From the NCBI GenBank assembly GCA_937998045.1, contig CALKVG010000083.1:1-25659 (forward strand): a stretch of 25,659 bases of DNA, read 5' to 3'. The notes under the pieces were generated by a model that worked only from the letters and a program-made list of their open reading frames with translations, was not told where the DNA came from and ran no database searches. The translations under genes were made by a program, and so were the position numbers. This document shows positions 13,180 through 20,928 of the stretch, in pieces. Position 1 is the first letter of the stretch. Each line of letters opens with the position of its first letter. Source of the DNA: an uncultured Myxococcales bacterium. GTDB lineage: Bacteria; Myxococcota_A; Polyangia; Polyangiales; Polyangiaceae.

Positions 13180-14555
13180 GCTTCGCCAGAGTTCCCGCCG
13201 CCGGCGCCGCGATAACCGCCGCGATCGGGGTGTTCCTCGGCGCTCATCGCGACGCGCGCGCTTCCGGTTTCGACACCGCGCACTTCGGGGGGGAGCACGG
13301 CTCGGTCGTGACGACGAACCCGACCGCGCTCTACTACAATCCGGCCGGCGTCGGCTTCAGCGAGGGGACGCACATCTTCCTCGACGGGAACCTCGCCGTG
13401 CGGAACATGAGCTGGACGCACCAGCTGGCCCCCAGCGACCCGCCGGATCCGCCGGGAGGGCAGGGAGCCAATGCAGGGACGGCGCACCTCCTCAACGTGT
13501 TCGGCGGGCCGGCCCTCGGCGTGACGACCCGGCTCGGCCAGTTTGCCTTCGGCGCCGGGCTGTTCGTCCCGTTCGGCGGGCGCGAGAGCTGGGACCAGAA
13601 CCAGAAGTTCGTCAATTCGACGATGTACCCCCTCGCCTCCGCCGGCGTGCAGCGGTGGCACGTGATCGACGGCGCGCTCACCTTCATTTACACGGCGGTG
13701 GGCGCGGCGTACCGGCTGGGCCCTCTCAGCATCGGCGCTTCCGGCAACCTCGTCCTGTCGTCGGTCTCGTTCACGCAGGCGAAGAACCCCACCGGTCAGG
13801 GGCAGCCGGACACGGCGCGCGAGGGACGCGCGAACCTCGACGTGAGCGGGACGACCGGCAGCTTCGGCGTCGGCGCCATGCTCGAGGCGGTCCCCGACCG
13901 CCTCTGGGTGGGCGCGTCGTACCAGTCGCAGCCCGGCGTCGGACCGCTGCACCTCGACGGTACGCTCGGCATTACCTCTCCCTCGGTCAACTACAACTAC
14001 AAGGTCAGCTTCAACACGGCCCTGCCGGACGTCGTCCGCGCCGGCGCCCGGCTGAAGGCGGCCGACGATCTGGAGCTTCGCCTCTTCGGCCAGTACACGC
14101 GCTGGAGCGTGAACAAGACGCAGTGCGTGGCCATCCAGGGGTACGCGTGCTCCACGTACGCGGACGGGTCGGACGCGAGCGGCGGGGTGGTCGCGAACTA
14201 CCGGCGCGACTGGAACGATACGTACGGCATCCATGCAGGCGCGAGCTACTGGCTCCGCCCGCAGCTGGAGCTCTTCGCTGGAACCGGCTTCGAGACGGGG
14301 GCGGCGCCCGACTCGACGCTCGAACCGGGCCTGGCCGACGCGGACAACTTCGAGATTGCGCTCGGTGCGCGCATGCGCGTCGTCCACTGGTTGTATCTCG
14401 CCGCTTCCTACACTCACCTTCAGTTCCTCGACCGGGACAACACGGGGAAAAGCACGCTGGCGGACGCGCCGGTCCCGACGCAGCAGCAGGACGGCGGCGG
14501 ACGGTACACGCAGTGGGTCGGCGTACTCGACCTGAACGCCGAAATGATTTTCTGA
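13176..14555 (+). CDS. FadL/OmpP1-family outer-membrane transport protein
   Basis: 459 residues, an outer-membrane beta-barrel likely to import hydrophobic compounds such as fatty acids or aromatics. GTG at 13176 overlaps the preceding TGA. Signal peptide 1-29 (ITAAIGVFLGAHRDARA, cleaved before SGF). The mature N-terminus, SGFDTAHFGGEHGSVVTTNP followed by TALYYNPAGVGF, is the FadL family hallmark: an N-terminal hatch segment and an NPA motif. Then come alternating strands (GQFAFGAGLFVPFGG, LSIGASGNLVLSSVSF, LWVGASYQSQPGVG, VVRAGARLKAADDLELRLFG, LYLAASYTHLQFL) and a C-terminal LDLNAEMIF ending in Phe. Length is normal for the family. A loop with two Cys (about 310-325, CVAIQGYAC) may be disulfide-bonded. 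It forms a pair with the upstream lipoprotein and should be controlled by the divergent TetR. Confidence 0.93.
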   Translation: MSFARVPAAGAAITAAIGVFLGAHRDARASGFDTAHFGGEHGSVVTTNPTALYYNPAGVGFSEGTHIFLDGNLAVRNMSWTHQLAPSDPPDPPGGQGANAGTAHLLNVFGGPALGVTTRLGQFAFGAGLFVPFGGRESWDQNQKFVNSTMYPLASAGVQRWHVIDGALTFIYTAVGAAYRLGPLSIGASGNLVLSSVSFTQAKNPTGQGQPDTAREGRANLDVSGTTGSFGVGAMLEAVPDRLWVGASYQSQPGVGPLHLDGTLGITSPSVNYNYKVSFNTALPDVVRAGARLKAADDLELRLFGQYTRWSVNKTQCVAIQGYACSTYADGSDASGGVVANYRRDWNDTYGIHAGASYWLRPQLELFAGTGFETGAAPDSTLEPGLADADNFEIALGARMRVVHWLYLAASYTHLQFLDRDNTGKSTLADAPVPTQQQDGGGRYTQWVGVLDLNAEMIF

Positions 14556-14708
14556 GGGTCGGTTAAATCGCGCAATTGACTGATCGACAGAGTTGCCAGT
14601 CCCTCGTGTCGAGTCGCGGCTTGCCGCAGCGCGGCGCACTTGCCCGAGAGAGCGCGCTCGATTCCCCACATCGACGCGCGCCCGGTATCTCGCTATTTTA
14701 ATCGAGTG

Positions 14709-16241
14709 ATGCCCGAGGCTTCGAACGACAGGCGCGTCGTCGGCCGTTATGCGCTGTGTGACCGGATCGCTGGTGGCGGTATGGCAACCGTGCACCTCGG
14801 ACGCCTGCTCGGGCAAGCGGGGTTCAGCCGCACCGTCGCCATCAAGCGATTGCACGCGCATCTCGCCGAGGATCCCGAGTTCGTCTCGATGTTCATCGAC
14901 GAGGCGCGCCTCGCAGCCCGCATCCACCATCCCAACGTCGTGTCCACCCTCGACGTGGTCGCGCGCGACAGCGAGCTTTTTCTCGTCATGGAGTACGTCC
15001 ATGGTGAGTCGCTCGCGCGGCTCATGCGTGGCGTGGCGGAGCGCAAGGAGCGCGTCCCTCCGCGAATTGCCGCGGCGATCGTGGCGGGCTTTCTCCACGG
15101 GCTCCACGCCGCGCACGAGGCGCGCAACGAGCACGGCGAGCCACTCAACCTCGTGCATCGCGACGTGTCGCCCCAGAACGTCCTCGTGGGCATCGACGGC
15201 GTCCCTCGCGTCGTCGACTTCGGTGTGGCGAAGGCCGTGGGGCGCGTACAGACGACGCGCGACGGCCAGCTCAAGGGAAAGCTCGCGTACATGGCTCCGG
15301 AGCAGATCGCCGGCGGCGCGGTGACGCGTCGCACGGACATCTACGCGACCGCCATCGTCTTCTGGGAGCTTCTCGCCGGCAGACGGCTCTTCCAGGGCGA
15401 CAACGAGGCCGCGGTGATGCGCGCCGTGATGTCCGACACGCCACCGGCGCCGAGCACGGTCGTTCCGGTCGCCGCGGCGATCGACCGCATCGTCCTGCGC
15501 GGGCTCGCCCGCGATCCGAGTGCGCGCTTTCAGACCGCGCGCGAAATGGCGCTCGGCATCGAGCAAGCGATCGACGTCGCGCTGCCGTCGGTGATCGGAG
15601 CCTGGGTTCAGTCGATCGCCGAACACGCGCTCTCTATCCGCGCGACGCTCGTCGGCAACATCGAGAGCAGCGCTCGCATCGACGCCCCCGCGTCGGCCGA
15701 GCTGCTGGTGGCTCCGACGGCGTCCGTGCCGCGTGCAGCGGGTTCGGGGAGCGCGTCGCTGCCGGCCGAACCTCCCACGATGTTGACGGCGTCGAGCGAG
15801 TCCGAGCACTCCGCGAGCGCGTCGCGCCGACCGATGGTCCTCGGTTTGATGGCCATAGCCGTCGCCGCGGCCTGCGTCCTGTTCGCGTTCGTGCGGGTGA
15901 GCGGGTCTCACGCGGCCCACGCGATCAACTCGGCGCAACCGCACGGTTCACCTTCTGCGGCGAACGCGCCAGCGAAGGCGCCGGCCGAGGAGCCGGAGGT
16001 CGCCACGGCGCTCCCTCCGGAGCCGGCGGCGGCGGCCAGCGCGTCGGCTCCGGCGCCGGTGGCGCGGCCAGAGCTTCCTCCGGCAGTCCATCCCGCGGTG
16101 GCGGCGTCCCACGTCGTGCCCAAAGAACACGTTCAGGCGTCCGCTCCTCCGCCCGCGAAGCGTGGCGGGACGAACGATTGCGATCCTCCCTACCGTATCG
16201 ACGCAAATGGGCGCAGAATCTTCAAAGTAGAATGCCTCTGA
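14709..16241 (+). CDS. Membrane-anchored Ser/Thr protein kinase
   Basis: 510 residues from ATG 14709. Cytosolic kinase domain 13-290: Gly loop GGGMATV (22-28), ATP-binding Lys46 in VAIK, helix-C Glu65, catalytic loop HRDVSPQN (150-157, Asp152), DFG (170-172), and MAPEQ with RTDIYATAIVFWELLAGR behind it. All catalytic residues are present, so it should be active; the HRDVSPQN form is typical of the expanded myxobacterial kinase family. A low-complexity Ala/Ser segment leads to one transmembrane helix (about 376-398, MVLGLMAIAVAAACVLFAFV). The periplasmic part is Pro/Ala-rich and ends CDPPYRIDANGRRIFKVECL, a tail I have seen on related kinases. The next gene overlaps its end by ten bases. Upstream 14556-14708 is non-coding, with an AT-rich patch (TATCTCGCTATTTTAAT) near 14686 that may hold the promoter. 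Confidence 0.95.
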   Translation: MPEASNDRRVVGRYALCDRIAGGGMATVHLGRLLGQAGFSRTVAIKRLHAHLAEDPEFVSMFIDEARLAARIHHPNVVSTLDVVARDSELFLVMEYVHGESLARLMRGVAERKERVPPRIAAAIVAGFLHGLHAAHEARNEHGEPLNLVHRDVSPQNVLVGIDGVPRVVDFGVAKAVGRVQTTRDGQLKGKLAYMAPEQIAGGAVTRRTDIYATAIVFWELLAGRRLFQGDNEAAVMRAVMSDTPPAPSTVVPVAAAIDRIVLRGLARDPSARFQTAREMALGIEQAIDVALPSVIGAWVQSIAEHALSIRATLVGNIESSARIDAPASAELLVAPTASVPRAAGSGSASLPAEPPTMLTASSESEHSASASRRPMVLGLMAIAVAAACVLFAFVRVSGSHAAHAINSAQPHGSPSAANAPAKAPAEEPEVATALPPEPAAAASASAPAPVARPELPPAVHPAVAASHVVPKEHVQASAPPPAKRGGTNDCDPPYRIDANGRRIFKVECL

Positions 16242-17095
16242 TTGGCCCGCGACGAGCGATTGCAATTGGCGGCGCAGCGGTGGTCACCTGGTGCTCTTCC
16301 GCGCACGCGGACGATGCGAGCACGCAGACCAAGCAGGCGTGCGTCGCCGCCTCCACCGACGGCCAGGCGCTCCGCGACAGCGGGAAGCTGCGCGAGGCCC
16401 GCGAGAAGCTCGTCGCCTGCGCTCGCGACGAGTGCCCGGTCATTGTGCGGAGGTTCTGCGCCGAATTGCTCGCGCAGGTCGAGAACCGGATTCCGTCGGT
16501 CGTTTTCCGCGTCCAGGAGGCGGACGGAACGGACGCAACCGACGCGCAGGTGACGCTCGACAACGCAGCGCCGCACTCGGTCGATGGTTCGGCGACCCGC
16601 ATCGACCCCGGAGAGCACGTCGTCCGCTTCGAGCACCCCGGGGAGGACCCCGTGGAGATGCACGTCGTCATCGCCGAAAGCGAGAAGGGCCGCATCGTTA
16701 CTGCCCATTTCGCGCCCAAGGCGACCGAGGCTCCCGTCGAGACGCCGCCGCCGCCGCCCGAGAAGAAGGCCGTGCCTGTCGCCGCGATCGCGCTCGCCGG
16801 CGTCGGCGTCCTCGGCGCCGCGGGGTTTGCGTACTTCGGCATCACCGCGAAAAACGATCTCGACAACCTGCGGTCGACCTGCGCGCCCAACTGCTCGTCG
16901 TCCGACCTCGACGCGGTCAAACAGAAGGCCCTCTTCGCGGACATCTCGCTCGGCGTCGGCGTCGTCGCGCTGGGGGCCGCCGCCTGGGTCTTCTTCTCGC
17001 AAGCCGCCTCAACGAGCGCACCCGCTCCAGCCGCTGCGATCGACGTCCGACCGACCCTCGGTGGCGCGGTGGCGCAATTCGCCGGCAGGTTCTAG
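16232..17095 (+). CDS. Exported two-TM protein paired with the kinase
   Basis: 287 residues from ATG 16232, overlapping the kinase stop by ten bases; a start at 16178 would lengthen it inside the kinase gene and lose the signal peptide at the N-terminus. Signal peptide 1-26 (IAIGGAAVVTWCSSAHA). The mature part begins with a short helical repeat-like region, ACVAASTDGQALRDSGKLRE then LVACARDECPVIVRRFC, followed by a beta-rich PEGA-like segment (VVFRVQEADGTDATDAQVTL, EHVVRFEHPGEDPVEMHVVI). A Pro-rich linker precedes two hydrophobic helices (about 179-205 and 232-258) with two Cys between them (CAPNC). Proteins of this build are common next to myxobacterial kinases. It could sense or transmit an envelope signal with the kinase; this rests on the overlap and is not shown. 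Confidence 0.88.
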   Translation: MPLIGPRRAIAIGGAAVVTWCSSAHADDASTQTKQACVAASTDGQALRDSGKLREAREKLVACARDECPVIVRRFCAELLAQVENRIPSVVFRVQEADGTDATDAQVTLDNAAPHSVDGSATRIDPGEHVVRFEHPGEDPVEMHVVIAESEKGRIVTAHFAPKATEAPVETPPPPPEKKAVPVAAIALAGVGVLGAAGFAYFGITAKNDLDNLRSTCAPNCSSSDLDAVKQKALFADISLGVGVVALGAAAWVFFSQAASTSAPAPAAAIDVRPTLGGAVAQFAGRF

Positions 17096-17120
17096 AGCCG
17101 GTTCCAGAAGGTCGCGGCGC

Positions 17121-17852
17121 TCAGTTCGGGGCTCTAGCGTCTGCGTCGCTCGGGCAGGCGCCCTCGATTGCCGCCTGAGCTGCGAGCGCGGCGGCCAGGT
17201 GCTGCCCCTCGAGGTCCTGCATCGCCTGGACGACGTAAGCGAGGCGGTCGCTACGTACCGTGGGCGCGAACACGCGTTCCACGAGGGTGAGCGACTGGAC
17301 GTGCATCAGCACCTCCCGATCTACGTAGGCCTGGTCCGCGGCCACTCCGCTCAGCGCCTGCAGCGCCGCCGTTTGAGCGCGCCCGTCGTTCGCGACCGCG
17401 CGCGCGATGCCGGCGTCGGCCGGGGAGATCTCCGCCGAGCGGAGCGCTCCCTGCAGCATCTCGAGCAAGAGCGAGTGGTCGGTGAGGAGCTTGTCGGCCA
17501 GCGCGACGGCCCCGGCGCTGGAGAGCGATCCGCGAAGCGTTTGCGCAGCGCCCACCTCGGCCGCATTTTGCGCCTGCATCGCCGCGGCGATCTGGCCGTC
17601 CGAACACACGACCGCCGGCAAGTCTCCAGTCGCCGACGAGCTCGCATCGGACGCCGAGGCCGGCGCGGCGTCCTCGGTCGCATCGGGCGAGCCTGCGTCC
17701 AGCGCTCTCGCGGTGCAGGGCGCGGCGTCCGCGGCCTGCGCGCTCCGCTCCTGACCGTCGCTGCCGTTGCACGCCGCCACACAGCACGCCAGACCCGCGC
17801 AGCGGGCCACGGCGAGGCCGAAAAAGAAGCGCGCGTCGAGCACGAAGCCCAT
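17121..17852 (-). CDS. DUF4142-like ferritin-fold lipoprotein
   Basis: 243 residues from the ATG at 17852, which places a lipoprotein signal at the N-terminus: FFFGLAVARCAGLACCVAAC, with Cys28 as the lipidated residue. The frame is open back to 18080, but that extension reads through the divergent gene. After a D/A/S-rich linker (about 35-75) comes a four-helix domain: DGQIAAAMQAQNAAEVGAAQ, LADKLLTDHSLLLEMLQGAL, AYVDREVLMHVQSLTL and LEGQHLAAALAAQAAI. The order of helices and the His positions fit DUF4142, a family with a ferritin-like fold seen in exported bacterial proteins; I assign it from memory. Activity is unknown. It faces the kinase partner gene tail to tail (25 bases apart) and is divergent from the beta-propeller gene by 67 bases, which must hold both promoters. 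Confidence 0.82.
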   Translation of the reverse strand: MGFVLDARFFFGLAVARCAGLACCVAACNGSDGQERSAQAADAAPCTARALDAGSPDATEDAAPASASDASSSATGDLPAVVCSDGQIAAAMQAQNAAEVGAAQTLRGSLSSAGAVALADKLLTDHSLLLEMLQGALRSAEISPADAGIARAVANDGRAQTAALQALSGVAADQAYVDREVLMHVQSLTLVERVFAPTVRSDRLAYVVQAMQDLEGQHLAAALAAQAAIEGACPSDADARAPN

Positions 17853-17919
17853 GCTTGCAAGGGGCGCCGCACCGCGAAGGTCGAGCTCCGGCGCCGATCG
17901 TGCTGGCACTCGCGCCTCC

Positions 17920-19407
17920 ATGATTCCGCACACGTCTTCGCGCGACCCGGGGAAGGCGCCGATCGCCACAAAACGCCACACCGCCGCGTCGCTGCGGCGC
18001 AGGCGCACGATCCGGGCTGCGTCCGTCGTCGCCTCGCTGATCGCCGCCGCGTGCGTTCGCGCTCCCTCGGCGTTCGCCAACGGGCGCTACCCGGCTTCCA
18101 ACGCCCTCGTCTTCACGCCGGGCGACTCCGCTTCGATCTTGTTGCGGACCACGTTCGGGATCCTGATGTCTCGCGACGGCGGGGCCACATGGGACTGGCT
18201 CTGCGAGGGAGCGCTCGGCGTACCCTCCGGGTCCATCGAGGACCCGTCGATCGCGGCGACCGCGGGCGGGGCTCTCGTCGCGGGGACCGCCGAAGGGCTC
18301 GAAGTGTCCGCGGACCGTGGGTGCGACTGGCGCGCGGTCGGCGACCCGTCCGCCCCGCCGGACGTGCGCGATCTCACGATCCGCGCGAATGCGCCGCACG
18401 CGGTGCTCGCGCTCACGTCCACGGTTCGCCCCGACGCCGGCGTCGGCGGCGGCGCCGGTTATCTCACGCAGGTCTGGGAGAGCGTCGACGACGGCGCCCA
18501 CTGGGCGGTCGACGGTGCTCCCATCGATCCCACCGCCGTGCCGACGAGCCTGGAGGTCGCCGCCTCCGATGCCCAGCGCATCTACGTTTCGGCTTACCGC
18601 GGCGATGGGCCGACGCGCTCGGCGTCGATCTTCGTCAGCACGGACCGCGGCGCGCACTGGACCGAGCGACCCGTACCGATCGATCCGAGCACCGAGGCGG
18701 CGGCGTTCGTCGGCGCGGTCGATCCGGCGGACGCCGACCGAGTGTACGTTCGCACGCAGGGTCGCTCGCGCTTGCTCGTCACCGGCGATGCCGGGCGTAG
18801 TTACGCCACGGCCCTGACGCTGAGCGGCCCCATGCTCGGCTTGGCCATCGCTCCGGACGGGTCCAAGCTGTACGCCGGCGGGCCGCAGGACGGGCTCTTC
18901 GTCGCGGACCGCGGCCTCGCGCCCGCGTTCGTGCGCACCTCGGATCTTCCGGTGCAGTGTCTGGCTGCACGCGGCGCTTCTGACCTTTGGGCGTGCGCTG
19001 CGCAGTCCGCCGGCTTCTTTGCAGCCCGTTCGACCGACGACGGCGCGCACTTCGAGCCGGTCCTGCTCCTCGACGGCGTTCGCGCGCCGATCGCGTGCGC
19101 CGCCGACGCGACGGCGAGCCAGTGCACCGGCGCCGCGTTCGGGCAGCTTTGCGACAGTCTTCCCGGATGCGGCGGCGAGGCTCCCGCCGATCCGCCGCCC
19201 ATCGCGCCGTTCGATACGGGAGCGTACTTTCCGGACGCGGGCGCCGAGCCGCGCGAGCTCCTCAACCTCCCGACCTGGGCTTGTGGCTGCACGGCAGCGG
19301 GGGGAGGCGGCGCTCTCGGTCTCTTCGTCGCGTTCGTCGCGTGCGTCGCCGCGGTTGCCGCATGCGGACGGCGAATGGCCCGCGCGACGAGAGGAGACCG
19401 TCACTGA
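17920..19407 (+). CDS. Asp-box beta-propeller surface protein with MYXO-CTERM-like tag
   Basis: 495 residues from ATG 17920. The n-region is long and basic (SLRRRRTIR), then ASVVASLIAAACVRAPSAFA is the signal peptide. The body carries at least six Asp-box (BNR) motifs S-x-D-x-G-x-x-W: SRDGGATWDW, SADRGCDWRA, SVDDGAHWAV, STDRGAHWTE, TGDAGRSYAT and STDDGAHFEP, spaced about 50-70 residues apart, as in sialidase/sortilin-type propellers. No catalytic Arg triad or Tyr-Glu pair of sialidases can be assigned. The end is a sorting tag: Cys-rich TWACGCTAA, a hydrophobic helix (GALGLFVAFVACVAAVAACG) and a basic tail RRMARATR, matching the MYXO-CTERM layout, so the protein is probably processed and displayed on the cell surface. 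The gene overlaps the converging lysyl oxidase gene by seven bases. Confidence 0.9.
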   Translation: MIPHTSSRDPGKAPIATKRHTAASLRRRRTIRAASVVASLIAAACVRAPSAFANGRYPASNALVFTPGDSASILLRTTFGILMSRDGGATWDWLCEGALGVPSGSIEDPSIAATAGGALVAGTAEGLEVSADRGCDWRAVGDPSAPPDVRDLTIRANAPHAVLALTSTVRPDAGVGGGAGYLTQVWESVDDGAHWAVDGAPIDPTAVPTSLEVAASDAQRIYVSAYRGDGPTRSASIFVSTDRGAHWTERPVPIDPSTEAAAFVGAVDPADADRVYVRTQGRSRLLVTGDAGRSYATALTLSGPMLGLAIAPDGSKLYAGGPQDGLFVADRGLAPAFVRTSDLPVQCLAARGASDLWACAAQSAGFFAARSTDDGAHFEPVLLLDGVRAPIACAADATASQCTGAAFGQLCDSLPGCGGEAPADPPPIAPFDTGAYFPDAGAEPRELLNLPTWACGCTAAGGGGALGLFVAFVACVAAVAACGRRMARATRGDRH

Positions 19408-20327
19408 GCGGGGATCGTGACCGGTACGCGCGCTTCGTTGTTCGCATAGTTCGACTCGGGCAGAAAGTGCTCTCCATTGACGAGGACGGAGAGGACGTAC
19501 TGCCCCGCGGGCAGCCCGGTGATGTCGATCCACTGGCAGTCGATGTTGTTCGGATAGACGTCCTCCCAGCCGACGTGCAGCCCCTGGCTCGTGCACATGA
19601 ACGTCGTCGAAGGCGTCGCCGGCGGGGGTACGAGAGAAGGGATGGGCTCGACGTCCTCGAGGCAGAAGCCTTGTTTGTGGCCGACCGCCGCGACGGTGGT
19701 CCCGTCCGACTGGTACAGCGTGTAACGGCCGACGCCCTTGAAGTGGTAGTGCTGGTGGCACGCGGACCACTGGAAGCACGCGTTCTCCGTCGGGTCGCCC
19801 ACGACGAGGTCCGCGTTGCCGACGTTTTGCGTCGCGGTGTCGAAGTGAAGCAGGCGGCGAGTCCCCGTCTGTGTGATGCAGCCCTCGGCGATCGCACAAT
19901 CGGTCGCCGCAAAAGTCCGCGTGTCGATGAGCACCGACGCGAGCAGGTCGCTCTGATCGACGGTGAGATCGGGGCACGGCTCGCCGGGAGCGCACGCCAT
20001 GAAGCCGCACGACTGGGGCCCGGTGCTTGCGGCGTCGGGCTCGGAGGCCGAGGTCTCTGCCTCGACCGCGGCGTCCAGAGGGGTCGATCCCGCGTCGGAG
20101 GCGTCCGGGGCCTGTGTGGGGTTGGTGTCGATGCCGAACGAGGCGTCCACGGCGGCGTCGATCGGTCCGGCGCTCGCGTCGGCGGGTCCCGTTCCTCCGG
20201 CGTCGACGACTTCTTGCGCCTGCGACTCCCCGGTCTTCTGCCCGCAAGCGCACAAGACGGCCGCCCCGGCGAGCAGGCCGGGCAGGGCGGTTGCGGCCGC
20301 CGCCGCCCCGATGGTGCGAGTCTTCAT
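19401..20327 (-). CDS. Lysyl oxidase homologue, lipoprotein
   Basis: 308 residues from ATG 20327. Lysyl oxidases are copper enzymes that oxidise the side-chain amine of lysine to an aldehyde, allowing cross-links. Signal 1-27 with a lipobox VLCAC (Cys28), then a D/A-rich linker (about 40-105). The catalytic domain covers about 107-308: TRRLLHFDTATQNVGNADLV, the copper site WSACHQHYHF (His191, His193, His195), GHKQGFCLED (Lys218) and GWEDVYPNNIDCQWIDITGL (Tyr258), then PAGQYVLSVLVNG and LPESNYANNEA. By alignment in memory to human LOX, Lys218 and Tyr258 sit at the two residues (Lys320, Tyr355) that join to form the lysine tyrosylquinone cofactor. Paired Cys for disulfides are present. It should act outside the cell, perhaps on matrix or envelope proteins. 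The physiological substrate in bacteria is unknown. Confidence 0.94.
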   Translation of the reverse strand: MKTRTIGAAAAATALPGLLAGAAVLCACGQKTGESQAQEVVDAGGTGPADASAGPIDAAVDASFGIDTNPTQAPDASDAGSTPLDAAVEAETSASEPDAASTGPQSCGFMACAPGEPCPDLTVDQSDLLASVLIDTRTFAATDCAIAEGCITQTGTRRLLHFDTATQNVGNADLVVGDPTENACFQWSACHQHYHFKGVGRYTLYQSDGTTVAAVGHKQGFCLEDVEPIPSLVPPPATPSTTFMCTSQGLHVGWEDVYPNNIDCQWIDITGLPAGQYVLSVLVNGEHFLPESNYANNEARVPVTIPAQ

Positions 20328-20490
20328 GACGCGAACGACTCTGCAACGGGCGTTCTCGGCGGCGCAGCGTCCGCTGCCCGCTTCTCTCCGGTCTCCGCGG
20401 GAGCCGCATGCCCGCCCTGCCTCCGGCCGCTGGCCGAACGGACTTATCGTTCGCCGCCGGCAAGCCGTTCTAACCGTGTGGGAAACCGCG

Positions 20491-20814
20491 ATGGCGAGAC
20501 CTCCCCACAGAGACTCTCCTCCTCCGACGGCGTCCGAGCCCCCGGACGCGAATCGCCAGCAGCGCGTTCAGCGCAACCTGGCCCTTGTACAGCGCCTCTC
20601 GACGGGCCGAACCTCGGAGGGGTTCTTCATGCACGCGTCCTGCGCGAGCTGCGGCGCCTCCATCGACGACTGGCGCGAACACGTCGCGAAGACGAGCTCT
20701 CGCGCGCTGTATTCCAAGGAAAATGGGGACTTCATGGCGCGCATGGAATACGACAACGCCTGCTCGGCGTGTGGCGGTCGCGTGGTCGAGGTGCGCGCCG
20801 AGGGTCGGCGCTAG
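20491..20814 (+). CDS. Small zinc-ribbon protein of unknown function
   Basis: 107 residues from ATG 20491, with GGGA ten bases upstream as a weak ribosome-binding site. The frame is open much further upstream but there it runs antisense to the lysyl oxidase gene. The first 35 residues are Pro/Arg-rich. Two CxxC knuckles, CASC (about 50-53) and CSAC (about 91-94), sit 37 residues apart around EHVAKTSSRALYSKENGDFM, giving a likely four-Cys zinc site. Codon use is that of a real gene. It has no export signal. It is divergent from the lysyl oxidase gene; the 163 bases between them show no clear promoter. No family is recognised; it could bind nucleic acid or protein. Confidence 0.62.
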   Translation: MARPPHRDSPPPTASEPPDANRQQRVQRNLALVQRLSTGRTSEGFFMHASCASCGASIDDWREHVAKTSSRALYSKENGDFMARMEYDNACSACGGRVVEVRAEGRR

Positions 20815-20928
20815 AGGTACGCGGCGACCTCGCGCGCACGTGGGGCCGGGCCCGCCCCGGAGTCGAAGCCATCGCGGCGGCGCGCGCTGGTGCGTTTTGG
20901 CCGGGAGCGCGCAGCAGCCGCGAGGGCA

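Noticed and set aside
12909..15944. Very long antisense open frame (over 1000 codons) opposite the FadL-like and kinase genes
   Set aside because: Arg/His/Gly-rich with no domain. It exists because high third-position G/C removes stop codons on the opposite strand; the sense genes have clear families.
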